From: JAEUMD01 sp050250815
GTDB taxonomy: Bacteria > Pseudomonadota > Alphaproteobacteria > Rhizobiales > Hyphomicrobiaceae
Direction of reading: 5' to 3'
NCBI GenBank assembly: GCA_050250815.1
Contig: JBFWNY010000019.1
Span: forward strand, 1-64,000
Length of the DNA: 64,000 nt
Shown here: piece after piece, positions 1 through 7,262 of the stretch
Layout of the letters: each line of letters opens with the position of its first letter
Position numbering within the stretch: the stretch's first letter is position 1
Position numbers and translations under genes: made by a program
Notes under the pieces: generated by a model
Seen by the model: only the letters and a program-made list of their open reading frames with translations
What the model was told of the DNA's origin: nothing
The model's database searches: none

Positions 1-637
1 CGCGAAGCGGCCGGTGCTTCTCGTCGTAGCGCACGTAGAAGAGGTAGCCGCTGCACGCCGACCAGACTGCGTGGCCATGCGCATTGGTGATCTCGTCCTC
101 GAGATCGAGGCCGGTCGCCATATTGCGGATGCGGATTGAATAGAACTCCGATCCGGTGTCGTCGAAGCCATAGGCCATGAGCCTGTGATCGGGCGCTTGC
201 GTGCCGCCGGCGAAGCCCCAATAGGGCTTGCCCAGGGCCTCCGCGTTACCGTCGATGACGATCTGCTCCGGGCCGCCGCCCCGCGGCCTGCGGCAGACCA
301 GTGGATACTGTCCGCCCGTGACAAAGCGCGTGTAGTAGTCCCAGGGACCGTCGGGCGAGGGCACCGAGCTGTCGTCCTCCTTGATGCGCCCTTTCATCTC
401 CTCGAACAGCACGTCTTGCAGCCCGACCGTGTCAGCCATGACGGCCGCGGTGTAATCGTTCTCGGCTTCCAGGTAGGCGCGGATGTCGGCTGCGAGTGCG
501 GAGGGGTTGCGCATCACCTCCTGCCAATTCCCGGCCCTGAGCCAGGCATAGTCGTCACTCCACTCCGTACCGTGCTGGAAACGCGGCTCGGGACGGCGCT
601 GAGCAATCGGCGCGGGCGGATAGACGGAGGCGTTCAC
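1..637 (-). CDS. ptrB: Oligopeptidase B (S9A family), N-terminal part, cut by window edge
   Basis: The first 212 codons of a prolyl-oligopeptidase-family serine peptidase that cleaves short peptides after basic residues. Read on the minus strand from a GTG at 635-637 preceded by a GAGGGAG ribosome binding site. The N-terminus contains DDYAWLR followed by an AYLEAEN segment, then DDTGSEFYSIRIRN and FYVRYDEKHRP, all hallmarks of the beta-propeller N-terminal domain of oligopeptidase B. The catalytic alpha/beta-hydrolase domain lies beyond the left edge, so the Ser-Asp-His triad cannot be checked. It is divergent from the mucR gene across about 280 bp. Confidence 0.88.
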   Translation of the reverse strand, partial: MNASVYPPAPIAQRRPEPRFQHGTEWSDDYAWLRAGNWQEVMRNPSALAADIRAYLEAENDYTAAVMADTVGLQDVLFEEMKGRIKEDDSSVPSPDGPWDYYTRFVTGGQYPLVCRRPRGGGPEQIVIDGNAEALGKPYWGFAGGTQAPDHRLMAYGFDDTGSEFYSIRIRNMATGLDLEDEITNAHGHAVWSACSGYLFYVRYDEKHRPLR

Positions 638-917
638 TGGTCTGCTCCCTCGACGGTATGGCGGGGGAATGTCCCTGAAAAGGGCGGTCGATTGCAAGTC
701 ACGAGCGCCGGGCGCGGACAGTAATTTGTGCCCGTGGAGATTGTTGATTAGGGATATGCGGCCGTTTTTCTCGCCAAGTATTGACACTGCATCGGCTTTG
801 TTGTCCAAACTCAAGTCGAGCAAGACTAGATCGCTTCGAGCAAAGATTAGGCTTGCCGTTACTCGTGCGCGGAGGCTGCCCCGGCACGTACTGCTTCTCC
901 GAAAGGGTGCTAGCGCG

Positions 918-1337
918 ATGCGGGATGATCTGACCGAGAACGGCGAGGACCGTGAGCTCGTCGAGCTAACGGCGAAGATCGTCTCCGCTTACGTGAGCAA
1001 CAACACCGTCGTGGCATCGGAACTGCCTCAGCTCATCAGCGATACGCACGCGGCGCTCATCCGCGCGACAGGACGGCCGGTGGAGACCGAGCGCGACGAG
1101 CAACGCCCCAAGGTGTCGGTCAAGAAGTCGGTGATGCCCGACTACATCATCTGCTTGGAGGACGGGAAGAAGTTCAAGTCTCTCAAGCGCCACCTGCGGA
1201 CGCACTACAACATGTCGCCCGAGGAATACCGCGAGAAGTGGAACCTGCCTCACGACTACCCGATGGTGGCGCCCAATTACGCGCGCCAGCGCTCCGACCT
1301 CGCCAAGAAGATGGGACTGGGCACGCGCCGCGACTGA
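918..1337 (+). CDS. mucR: MucR/Ros-family transcriptional regulator
   Basis: A 139-residue DNA-binding regulator of the MucR/Ros family, which silences or activates exopolysaccharide, motility and virulence genes in Rhizobiales. The zinc-finger-like region is near residues 75-115: PDYIICLEDGKKFKSLKRHL, then RTHYNMSPEEYREKW. Cys79 and two histidines (about 92 and 96) are present, but the second zinc-ligand Cys is Asp82 (CLED). Start chosen at ATG 918 after AAAGG; an in-frame ATG-type start at 669 would add 83 residues unlike the family. The 280 bp upstream is non-coding and holds a possible -35 (TTGACA at 781-786) without a clear -10; the family is commonly autoregulated. Confidence 0.9.
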   Translation: MRDDLTENGEDRELVELTAKIVSAYVSNNTVVASELPQLISDTHAALIRATGRPVETERDEQRPKVSVKKSVMPDYIICLEDGKKFKSLKRHLRTHYNMSPEEYREKWNLPHDYPMVAPNYARQRSDLAKKMGLGTRRD

Positions 1338-1355
1338 CCTTGCGACCGGCTGTCA

Positions 1356-1688
1356 TCAAGGCCCAGACCATGTGACGCGGCCGGCCGGCGGCGCAAGAAC
1401 CTCACAGCCTCCGAAGGTTTGGCGCGCCAGCGTGGCGCGTTCGGCGCGATAGGCGCGCAACAGGGCCGCATGCCGAGCCAGATCGTAGGTCCAGTGGCCG
1501 GCGAGCCCGAGCCGCCGCTCTGCCCTTAATGAGCGTTGCAGCCGGCCCACGAGCCGCGCCTGAGCCACCACATTGGTGGCCTCCGTCACTTCGGCAAAGA
1601 GCGGCAGAAGCGGAGGAAGATCGCGCTTGCGGACGTAGCTGCGGGTCGCTCTGTGGAGTGGGCTTCCGCCCGGTTCGCGCGTGCTCAT
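1356..1688 (-). CDS. Conserved hypothetical protein, 110 aa
   Basis: Not assigned to a named family. Start ATG at 1686-1688 is preceded by GAGGGG at good spacing; a longer form from 1724 is possible but less likely. The protein is rich in Arg and Ala and predicted soluble and helical, with a central RSYVRKRDLPPLLPLF segment and a later GHWTYDLARHAALLRAYRAE segment that has the look of a conserved core. It converges on mucR, the two stops being about 20 bp apart. No signal peptide or membrane segment is visible. Function unknown. Confidence 0.6.
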   Translation of the reverse strand: MSTREPGGSPLHRATRSYVRKRDLPPLLPLFAEVTEATNVVAQARLVGRLQRSLRAERRLGLAGHWTYDLARHAALLRAYRAERATLARQTFGGCEVLAPPAGRVTWSGP

Positions 1689-1896
1689 CGGGGTGTCCCC
1701 TCTCATGAGCAGAAAGCCTCTCACGGCAACCGTGCACCGGGGATTTCAGACCCCCCGATTGCGAGGCACGTGGGAGCCAGCGCGCGAGACCGACTTATCC
1801 CCCCTCTTCACCTCCCATCTACATTGGGATCGATTTCGACTTGGCTCGCACTAAACTTGCAACATCTTCTGGCAGGCAAGTAGAGGCCGTCTCAAT

Positions 1897-2343
1897 ATGG
1901 CTCGTGGTCAGTATCGCGAAGAAGCAGTTCGAGGCAGTAAGGCGGGAGGCCGCGCGGTCGAGGCATTCGATGGTTCAAGGGCGTTGCGGCTGCCTGCGCG
2001 CAGGTCGGTAAAGCGCATCATCATCGAGCAGACCGTGGCGCAGGTCTTCGGTGTTGCAGGCTGCGACCTCAGATGCGCGACGCGTGGGCGAGCCAAGGTC
2101 GCGCGTGCCCGCCAGGTCGCCATGTATCTCGCCCACGTCTCCTGCAGTCTGTCGCTTACAGAGGTTGGCCGGCTGTTCGAGCGGGACCGCACCACGGTGG
2201 CGCATGCGTGCAGCGTAGTTGAGGATGAGCGCGACGATCCGATGTTCGATCGCGTGCTGGAATTGCTCGACAACGCAGTCGTCGCGCTGGTTGGCCCGCG
2301 TGCGATCAGCGTTCCCCACGATGCCGGTTGGCTCGTCCAATGA
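1897..2343 (+). CDS. DnaA domain IV-like protein (HdaB-like)
   Basis: A 148-residue protein whose residues about 45-125 match the C-terminal DNA-binding domain of DnaA (Bac_DnaA_C). It has the basic helix ARQVAMYLAHVSCSLSLTEV and the signature-like EVGRLFERDRTTVAHAC, where D-x-T-T-V-x-H-A corresponds to the DnaA-box reading motif DHTTVLHA (His replaced by Arg). The AAA+ domain of DnaA is absent. A free-standing DnaA domain IV protein, HdaB, has been described in Caulobacter and interferes with Hda-mediated inactivation of DnaA; the same role is inferred here. The stop overlaps the start of the DUF6456 gene (ATGA), so the two are translationally coupled. Confidence 0.8.
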   Translation: MARGQYREEAVRGSKAGGRAVEAFDGSRALRLPARRSVKRIIIEQTVAQVFGVAGCDLRCATRGRAKVARARQVAMYLAHVSCSLSLTEVGRLFERDRTTVAHACSVVEDERDDPMFDRVLELLDNAVVALVGPRAISVPHDAGWLVQ

Positions 2344-3299
2344 CCAAAGACGAGTGCGAGCGATCGATTTCGCGTCCCGTGCGCCGGCTGCTCGCGGCGC
2401 TGGCGCGGACGTCTGCCCAGGTGGCGCTGGAGCCGGCCGACGACGGCAGCGTCGGGGCGGTGCGCGTGGTCAAGCGAGGCAGCATGCCGCCCGACGTCAT
2501 CCACCGGGCAACCGGCGACATTTGGCGTCGCGCCTTGACGGCGGGACTCGTGGAGCAATTGAGCGATAGCGACTGGGTGTTGTCGGAGGCAGGCCTCAAA
2601 GCACTCGCCTCGGCCACCGGGACGCGGTCGGTGGGGGTACGGCATGTGCCGCTCGCGCCGGTGGCGGCGTGCGGCTTGGGTGCGGTCGAAGACGCCCGGG
2701 AGCACCGCAAGCGTTCTCGACCACTCGGGGAGGCACAAGCCGATACCACCCATGTACGTGGTGTCACCTCACCAGCCGTCAACGAGGCTGAAAGCCCGCT
2801 GGGCTGGCTCGCTCGCCGCAAGGACCGATCCGGTGCGCCGCTCATCTCACAGCAGCAATTCGAGGCAGGCGAACGGCTCCGGGCCGACTTCGAGCGTGCA
2901 GCTCTGCAGCCTCGCGTTACGCTCAATTGGAGTGCGCTGGGCAGCGGCGGTCGCCGACGCATGGACGCCTCGCGCGGAGGAACGGAAATCGCTGATGCGG
3001 CGCTTGCGGCGCGCGCCCGGGTCAATGCCGCGATCACCGCGGTCGGACCCGACCTTTCGGGACTGCTGCTCGACATCTGCTGTCACCTGAAGGGGCTCGA
3101 GCAGATCGAGCGTGCATCGGGCTGGCCGCAGCGGTCGGCCAAGATCGTCCTGCAGATCGCGTTGACGGCTTTGGCGCGCCATTACCGTCTCCTGCCAATT
3201 CAAGGCGAACAGTGCGCGACGCGTCCCGCTACCGTGCGCCATTGGGGCGCAGACGGCTACCGTCCGAGCGTTGAGGCGCCGCTCAGCGACCAAAGCTGA
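2340..3299 (+). CDS. DUF6456 domain-containing protein
   Basis: A 319-residue protein starting at ATG 2340, which overlaps the previous stop by 4 bases. An N-terminal variable region of about 140 residues is followed by a conserved C-terminal block beginning SPLGWLARRKDRSGAPLIS, then QFEAGERLRADFE, and ending with SGWPQRSAKIVLQIALTALA, which matches the DUF6456 family of Alphaproteobacteria. The last part resembles a helical DNA-binding or scaffold region, but no biochemical role is established. The overlap with the DnaA-domain-IV gene suggests both proteins work in replication or cell-cycle control (inference). Confidence 0.8.
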   Translation: MTKDECERSISRPVRRLLAALARTSAQVALEPADDGSVGAVRVVKRGSMPPDVIHRATGDIWRRALTAGLVEQLSDSDWVLSEAGLKALASATGTRSVGVRHVPLAPVAACGLGAVEDAREHRKRSRPLGEAQADTTHVRGVTSPAVNEAESPLGWLARRKDRSGAPLISQQQFEAGERLRADFERAALQPRVTLNWSALGSGGRRRMDASRGGTEIADAALAARARVNAAITAVGPDLSGLLLDICCHLKGLEQIERASGWPQRSAKIVLQIALTALARHYRLLPIQGEQCATRPATVRHWGADGYRPSVEAPLSDQS

Positions 3300-3315
3300 T
3301 TAGGGCTTGCCCGCC

Positions 3316-3738
3316 TTATGCAGCGGCAGCGACGGTAGCGTCGGCGCGGATGCGTGCGACCATCGATGCCAGTCCGTTGGAGCGCTGCTGAGTGAGGTGC
3401 TGCGACAACCCGAGATCGGCAAACTGCTGTTGCGCGTCGAGCTCCAGGATCTGTTGCGGGCTCTTGCCGTCGTAGATCGACAGCAGGATGGCGACGAGCC
3501 CCTTGACGATGTGTGCGTCGCTGTCGCCCTCGAAGTGCATGCGGGGCGACGCATCGCCGGCACCTTCGACGCGGCTGGCGAGCCAAACCTGGCTGGCGCA
3601 ACCGCGCACCTTGTTGGCATCCGTGCGCAGGTCTTCTGGGAATGCGGGCAGCTTGCGGCCGAGTTCGATCACGTACCGGTAGCGGTCTTCCCACTCGTCG
3701 AGCAGCTCGAAGTCCTCGCGGATCTGATCCAGCATCAT
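3316..3738 (-). CDS. sufE: SufE-family cysteine desulfuration protein
   Basis: A 140-residue SufE-type sulfur acceptor that takes persulfide sulfur from the cysteine desulfurase SufS for Fe-S cluster assembly in the cytoplasm. The N-terminus MMLDQIREDFELLDEWEDRY and the active-site motif NKVRGCASQVWL, with Cys47 as sulfur carrier, are typical, as is the C-terminal helical part. Start placed at ATG 3738; a longer frame to 3840 lacks family similarity and the Shine-Dalgarno signal is weak in both cases. It converges on the DUF6456 gene. No other suf genes are in the window. Confidence 0.9.
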   Translation of the reverse strand: MMLDQIREDFELLDEWEDRYRYVIELGRKLPAFPEDLRTDANKVRGCASQVWLASRVEGAGDASPRMHFEGDSDAHIVKGLVAILLSIYDGKSPQQILELDAQQQFADLGLSQHLTQQRSNGLASMVARIRADATVAAAA

Positions 3739-3885
3739 AGGTGACACGTCCAAGTTCAAAAGACGGGTGCTGCCGGATCGGCAGCGCGGCGGAGCCGGGC
3801 TTCGCGATGTCACATAATGTGCGTGGGCCCGGAATGACAAGTCCGCGGGTATCGCGGTCCTTGGCTCAGGCGTTGGGCCGGCGTG

Positions 3886-4290
3886 TTAGCGGTCCCAGGT
3901 GCTGGGCCCGGACGACCCATGATCGGAATCGCCGTACCTGCGCCAAGCAGGAGCGAGGTCTTCACGCGTCAGCGTGCCGCGACCGCGCTGGACTGGCGGA
4001 TGGTCGAGCCAGATCTTGCGGCTGCTGCCCTGGCCGTCGTCGTCGCTGTCGCGGCCGACCTGCCTCATTGCCAGCTCATAGACGACCGAGGCGCCGAAGC
4101 TCGCCTTCTCCTTCATCGAGGCCCAGTGCCGTCCCGCCGTTTCGCAGGTCTCGGGGTTGCGCTCACAGAATCCCGAAACCCAGGTGAAGGCGCTCTCCGC
4201 CGTTTGCGCGAAGCTTTGCTGTCGCGATGGATCGGTCGGCAGAAGATATACGGCGAGCGCTGCAAGCGCGATGACTCGAACCGATAACAT
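3886..4290 (-). CDS. DUF5330 domain-containing protein
   Basis: A 134-residue protein with an N-terminal hydrophobic segment (VRVIALAALAVYLLP) that acts as a signal peptide or membrane anchor, followed by the conserved FCERNPETCETAGRHW block and a KASFGASVVYELA helix, matching the Rhizobiales DUF5330 family. The two cysteines in CERNPETC may form a periplasmic disulfide. The C-terminal 45 residues are charged and disordered. It is divergent from the peptidoglycan-binding protein at 4507; the 216-bp gap between them holds a CtrA box. Function unknown, probably envelope-associated. Confidence 0.75.
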   Translation of the reverse strand: MLSVRVIALAALAVYLLPTDPSRQQSFAQTAESAFTWVSGFCERNPETCETAGRHWASMKEKASFGASVVYELAMRQVGRDSDDDGQGSSRKIWLDHPPVQRGRGTLTREDLAPAWRRYGDSDHGSSGPSTWDR

Positions 4291-4445
4291 GACGTGCCCC
4301 GAACGGCTCATGGCCGCGTGTACCTGGGAGCAGACTAGCTCATCACCGAGAACATTCGGTCACGTTGCCCGAGAAGGTTTAAATCAAATTGTATCGATCG
4401 CACCTCTTTGCGGATGGCGCGGCGTCGCGGCTTCAGCTGACGCGG

Positions 4446-4460
4446 TTAATGGCGCGTTAA
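4446..4460. promoter_or_regulatory. Predicted CtrA-binding box (TTAA-N7-TTAA)
   Basis: TTAA at 4446-4449 and TTAA at 4457-4460 are separated by exactly 7 bases, a perfect match to the CtrA consensus of Alphaproteobacteria. It lies 46 bp before the start of the peptidoglycan-binding protein and in the divergent gap shared with the DUF5330 gene, so it could control either. This is a motif call only. Confidence 0.6.
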
Positions 4461-4506
4461 CAGCCCATTCGGATAATCGCCGGCACGCGGGTACGGGGAG
4501 AATAGA

Positions 4507-5184
4507 ATGACGCTGAAGCAGCTGAAGCTGGGGCTTGCCGTCACAGCGGTGTTCGTCGGGTCTGTCGCCGCCAACCTGCTCGTGCTGCAGCCCATGTCAG
4601 AACGTGCCGAGAGACCGGCGCGTCCCTTCCGCGGACTGGATCACCTGCCGGGCGTGAAGTCCGATACCCATGACGCTGCGAAGACGGCGACGGCCGCCAT
4701 CGGCGCCGAGCGAGGCGCCACGCCCGCGCAAGCGGAAAGTGCGACAGCAGTTGTTAGGCATGTACAACAGAGCCTTTCGGCGCGCGGCTATCTGCCGGGC
4801 GACGCCGATGGAGTGCAAGGCGTCGTCACCCGCGCCGCGATTATGGCTTTCGAGCACGACCAGGGACTGCCGCTCACCGGAGAGGCCAGCCTGACGCTGG
4901 TCGCGGCGCTTGAGTCGAGCGGATCTGCTTCAGCCGCCGCCGGTAGCGCCGCCGCCGCGCCGCCCTCGCCGGAGGCGGAACAGATCATCCGCACCGTCCA
5001 GCAGTCGCTGGAGAGGCTGGGGTACCGTCCCGGCCCGACGGACGGGCGCGTTGGCAGTACGACGGCAGCAGCGATCCGAGGCTTCGAGCGTGATCACAAC
5101 CTCCCCGAAAGCGGCCGTATATCGGGATTGCTGCTGGTTCATCTCGCGCGCCAGGCCGAGCGCGGACGTCTCGCCGCACGATGA
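4507..5184 (+). CDS. Secreted/membrane-anchored protein with two peptidoglycan-binding domains
   Basis: A 225-residue protein. Residues about 7-28 form a single hydrophobic segment (LGLAVTAVFVGSVAANLLVL) that anchors it in the inner membrane or exports it. Two PG_binding_1 repeats follow: about 82-138 (VRHVQQSLSARGYLPGDADG, then AIMAFEHDQGLPLTG) and about 158-215 (IRTVQQSLERLGYRPGPTDG, then AIRGFERDHNLPESG). They are joined by an Ala/Ser/Pro linker. No catalytic domain is attached, so it probably tethers or senses cell wall. A perfect CtrA box 46 bp upstream suggests cell-cycle-timed expression. Confidence 0.85.
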   Translation: MTLKQLKLGLAVTAVFVGSVAANLLVLQPMSERAERPARPFRGLDHLPGVKSDTHDAAKTATAAIGAERGATPAQAESATAVVRHVQQSLSARGYLPGDADGVQGVVTRAAIMAFEHDQGLPLTGEASLTLVAALESSGSASAAAGSAAAAPPSPEAEQIIRTVQQSLERLGYRPGPTDGRVGSTTAAAIRGFERDHNLPESGRISGLLLVHLARQAERGRLAAR

Positions 5185-5265
5185 ATTCGATGACGTGGGT
5201 CCGGGCAGGCATTGCAACCCCGGGCTACGCGTGGCATCGGAGCTTAGCGATGCGGCCTTGCTCAG

Positions 5266-5664
5266 GTGAGCGATGCAACGCAGGCGTCAACCGAACGGCA
5301 TTGCTTCCTCATGCGACTGCGCGCAGAAATCTGGGTGAAGGCCTACATCCGTTCGTGCGCCGCGCGCGGCGCGATTGCTGTGGTCGCGCGACACGGCGAT
5401 GACGATGCTGGTGCTATCTACATCAAGATCGCGCATCTCGACGGCCGCGCCGATGTGATCGGTCCGGCGCCGGCGGGATTGGACGCCGCTTCGACGGAGC
5501 GCAGATGGGTCATGCTGCGTCTGGCCAAGACGACGAGCGAGCGCGAGGCCGACGAGATGCTCGCACGCGAACGCGAGTTCGATCCCGACATATGGATCGT
5601 CGAGGTCGAGGATCGCGAGGGACGCAACTTTCTCGGCGACTGGCTCGTGCCGGCAGACACATGA
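5266..5664 (+). CDS. DUF1491 family protein
   Basis: A 132-residue cytoplasmic protein. The conserved block RLRAEIWVKAYIRSCAARG followed by ARHGDDDAGAIYIKI and a C-terminal DPDIWIVEVEDREG is diagnostic of DUF1491, a small family nearly confined to Alphaproteobacteria. The reading frame opens with GTG at 5266; the family core starts at an ATG at 5311, so the first 15 residues are uncertain. No function is known. It stands between two genes with predicted CtrA boxes but has none clearly of its own. Confidence 0.8.
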   Translation: MSDATQASTERHCFLMRLRAEIWVKAYIRSCAARGAIAVVARHGDDDAGAIYIKIAHLDGRADVIGPAPAGLDAASTERRWVMLRLAKTTSEREADEMLAREREFDPDIWIVEVEDREGRNFLGDWLVPADT

Positions 5665-5705
5665 AAGCCACAGGTGAATCGGTGTCGGGCTGTCGAGGCC
5701 TGCAA

Positions 5706-5720
5706 TTAACTTTTCATTAA
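5706..5720. promoter_or_regulatory. Predicted CtrA-binding box (TTAA-N7-TTAA)
   Basis: TTAA at 5706-5709 and TTAA at 5717-5720 with a 7-base spacer, followed by CC. It is a perfect match to the CtrA consensus and is AT-rich against the local background. It lies about 94 bp upstream of the 60-residue gene at 5814, a distance compatible with promoter control. Motif call only. Confidence 0.6.
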
Positions 5721-5813
5721 CCGTATCGGCTGCCAGCTAGGACTCGTGGGCGAAGAATCAAGAAACGGCCCTTGGGGGAATGCGCCTTCACCGTCTGCAG
5801 CGAGGGGGCGGAC

Positions 5814-5996
5814 ATGGCTCAGATCGTCGACTTCAGAATACATGCCGAGACGCGCGCGACGCGCCGCGTGCGGCATCGCGGATTGGGTTCCGCAGAGATC
5901 GTGATTTTTCCGGGCGTGCGGTACGAGCGCTGGGAGGAGCCAGCGGCTGCCAAGCGGCGCGGCCGCCCGCGCGATCGCATCGACCTGCCCGATTGA
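5814..5996 (+). CDS. Small conserved protein, 60 aa
   Basis: A 60-residue protein starting at ATG 5814 directly after a strong GAGGGGG ribosome binding site; an upstream in-frame start at 5772 lacks one. The sequence has a basic middle (ETRATRRVRHRGLGSAEIV), a FPGVRYERWEE motif and a basic Pro/Arg tail (KRRGRPRDR) like an AT-hook. Similar short proteins occur in Rhizobiales genomes as unnamed families. A predicted CtrA box lies about 94 bp upstream. The basic tail hints at nucleic-acid binding, but this is a guess. Confidence 0.65.
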   Translation: MAQIVDFRIHAETRATRRVRHRGLGSAEIVIFPGVRYERWEEPAAAKRRGRPRDRIDLPD

Positions 5997-6038
5997 TAGA
6001 TCATCTGCCGTGGCGCTGGACGGGCCTGATCCCGGGCA

Positions 6039-6626
6039 TCAGCGATGCGCGATTGCGGGCGCCTTGTGGGGCCCGCAGGTCACGTCACGCAGCGCGCGGC
6101 CATCTTCCGCCTCATAGGCCACACCGCGCTCGGGTAGCGCGACAAGTGCGATGCCGGATTCGGCAGGTACGGTGGCTGAAGGCACCTCTCGACTGATGAG
6201 GCCACGCGACTCCGGTGTGAGCCCGAGGAAGCGCCCGTCCGGTGGGATCAGGCGCACGCGCTGGGCGATGGCCTCAGCCGACGCCGCGGCCGAGAACAGG
6301 ACGTCGCCGTCGAGCGAATAGACGGTGAGGCTCGATCCAGGGTGCGCGAGAACGACCGCGACCTCAACCTCTCCGGTCCGTGTATCGAAGCGGCAGGCGG
6401 CGTATCGCAAGGCGGGGTTCATGAACAGCAGTGGCTGCCGGTCGGGCACCGGCGGCAGGATCGCAATACGATTCAGCGGCAGCGCCGCCTTGAAATGATC
6501 TAACGCAGTGACCCCCGTGATGCTCGGCGCCGCCAGCGTTGCAACGAGATGCAGAATGGCGATGCCGAAGAGGGCCGCCGTTACGAGCCTCCAGTTGATC
6601 GCGGTGATGAGGTTCCAGATTTTCAT
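6039..6626 (-). CDS. DUF1254-like membrane-anchored protein
   Basis: A 195-residue protein starting at ATG 6624-6626, which overlaps the stop of the DUF1214 gene as ATGA. It has one N-terminal membrane segment (LVTAALFGIAILHLVATLAA, about residues 15-36), then a periplasmic part containing NPALRYAACRFDTRTGEVEV and SSLTVYSLDGDVLFSAA, resembling the short stand-alone DUF1254 proteins of Rhizobiales. It is the last gene of a three-gene minus-strand unit led by a penicillin-binding protein. Biochemical function is not known; family assignment is moderately sure. Confidence 0.65.
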   Translation of the reverse strand: MKIWNLITAINWRLVTAALFGIAILHLVATLAAPSITGVTALDHFKAALPLNRIAILPPVPDRQPLLFMNPALRYAACRFDTRTGEVEVAVVLAHPGSSLTVYSLDGDVLFSAAASAEAIAQRVRLIPPDGRFLGLTPESRGLISREVPSATVPAESGIALVALPERGVAYEAEDGRALRDVTCGPHKAPAIAHR

Positions 6627-7252
6627 CGGCATTTGATGCGCACGATCTCCGGCAGGTGCTCGGTGTCGCGCAAGCGCATGTGCTCGGCGACCGACATCGT
6701 TCCGTCCTGGAGGACCAGCATGATCGCGATGCTGCCGCCCCCGCCGGTAGGCAGCCAATTGCCGGGCCGGGCATCGCGTGCGAGCGTGACCACCATGCGC
6801 CCATCCGAAGTAATGGCAAGCGTATCGCGCGTGAAGGCGTAGCGTCGCGCGGCGTTGGGGATCAAGTTACCCCCGTCATCGAAGACGGCGATGCTCCACC
6901 AGCGCGACTTCAGCTCCGGGCCCTCAATCGTGTAGTCGCAAGAGGAGTGCAGCGCGCGCCCTTCGTTGTCCTCGCGGGCAAGGTAGGTCCGGGCGATGTG
7001 GCGGCTGGGCGGCAGCGCGCCCAGTCGCGCAAAGTGGGCCCGCGCGTAGGGATCGACCTCGCCACGCTCGCCGCTGCTCCAGGCGATCCATGAACCGTCG
7101 CGCTCGGTTGCCAGACCTTCACCACGCTCGACGAGATACCAGTGGCTGCCAATGCCACCGATGAGGATCACGCCAACAAACAGCGCCCAGTCCGAGATGG
7201 CGCGAATGCCGGCGAGGAGCTTCTGCTTGACGACATAGAGGCGGTAGCTCAT
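6623..7252 (-). CDS. DUF1214 domain-containing membrane protein
   Basis: A 209-residue protein starting at ATG 7250-7252 with an excellent GAGGTGAGA ribosome binding site. One membrane segment near residues 20-38 (DWALFVGVILIGGIG) is followed by a periplasmic region with the DUF1214 hallmarks CDYTIEGPELKSRWWSIAVF, DDGGNLIPNAARRYAF and ARPGNWLPTGGG. It begins 10 bp after the penicillin-binding protein gene and ends in a 4-base overlap with the DUF1254-like gene. The tight coupling suggests the three act together in the envelope; what DUF1214 does is unknown. Confidence 0.8.
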   Translation of the reverse strand: MSYRLYVVKQKLLAGIRAISDWALFVGVILIGGIGSHWYLVERGEGLATERDGSWIAWSSGERGEVDPYARAHFARLGALPPSRHIARTYLAREDNEGRALHSSCDYTIEGPELKSRWWSIAVFDDGGNLIPNAARRYAFTRDTLAITSDGRMVVTLARDARPGNWLPTGGGGSIAIMLVLQDGTMSVAEHMRLRDTEHLPEIVRIKCR

Positions 7253-7262
7253 GGCTCTCACC

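Noticed and set aside
669..917. 83-residue extension of MucR
   Set aside because: Not similar to the family; ATG 918 has an AAAGG site and gives normal MucR length.
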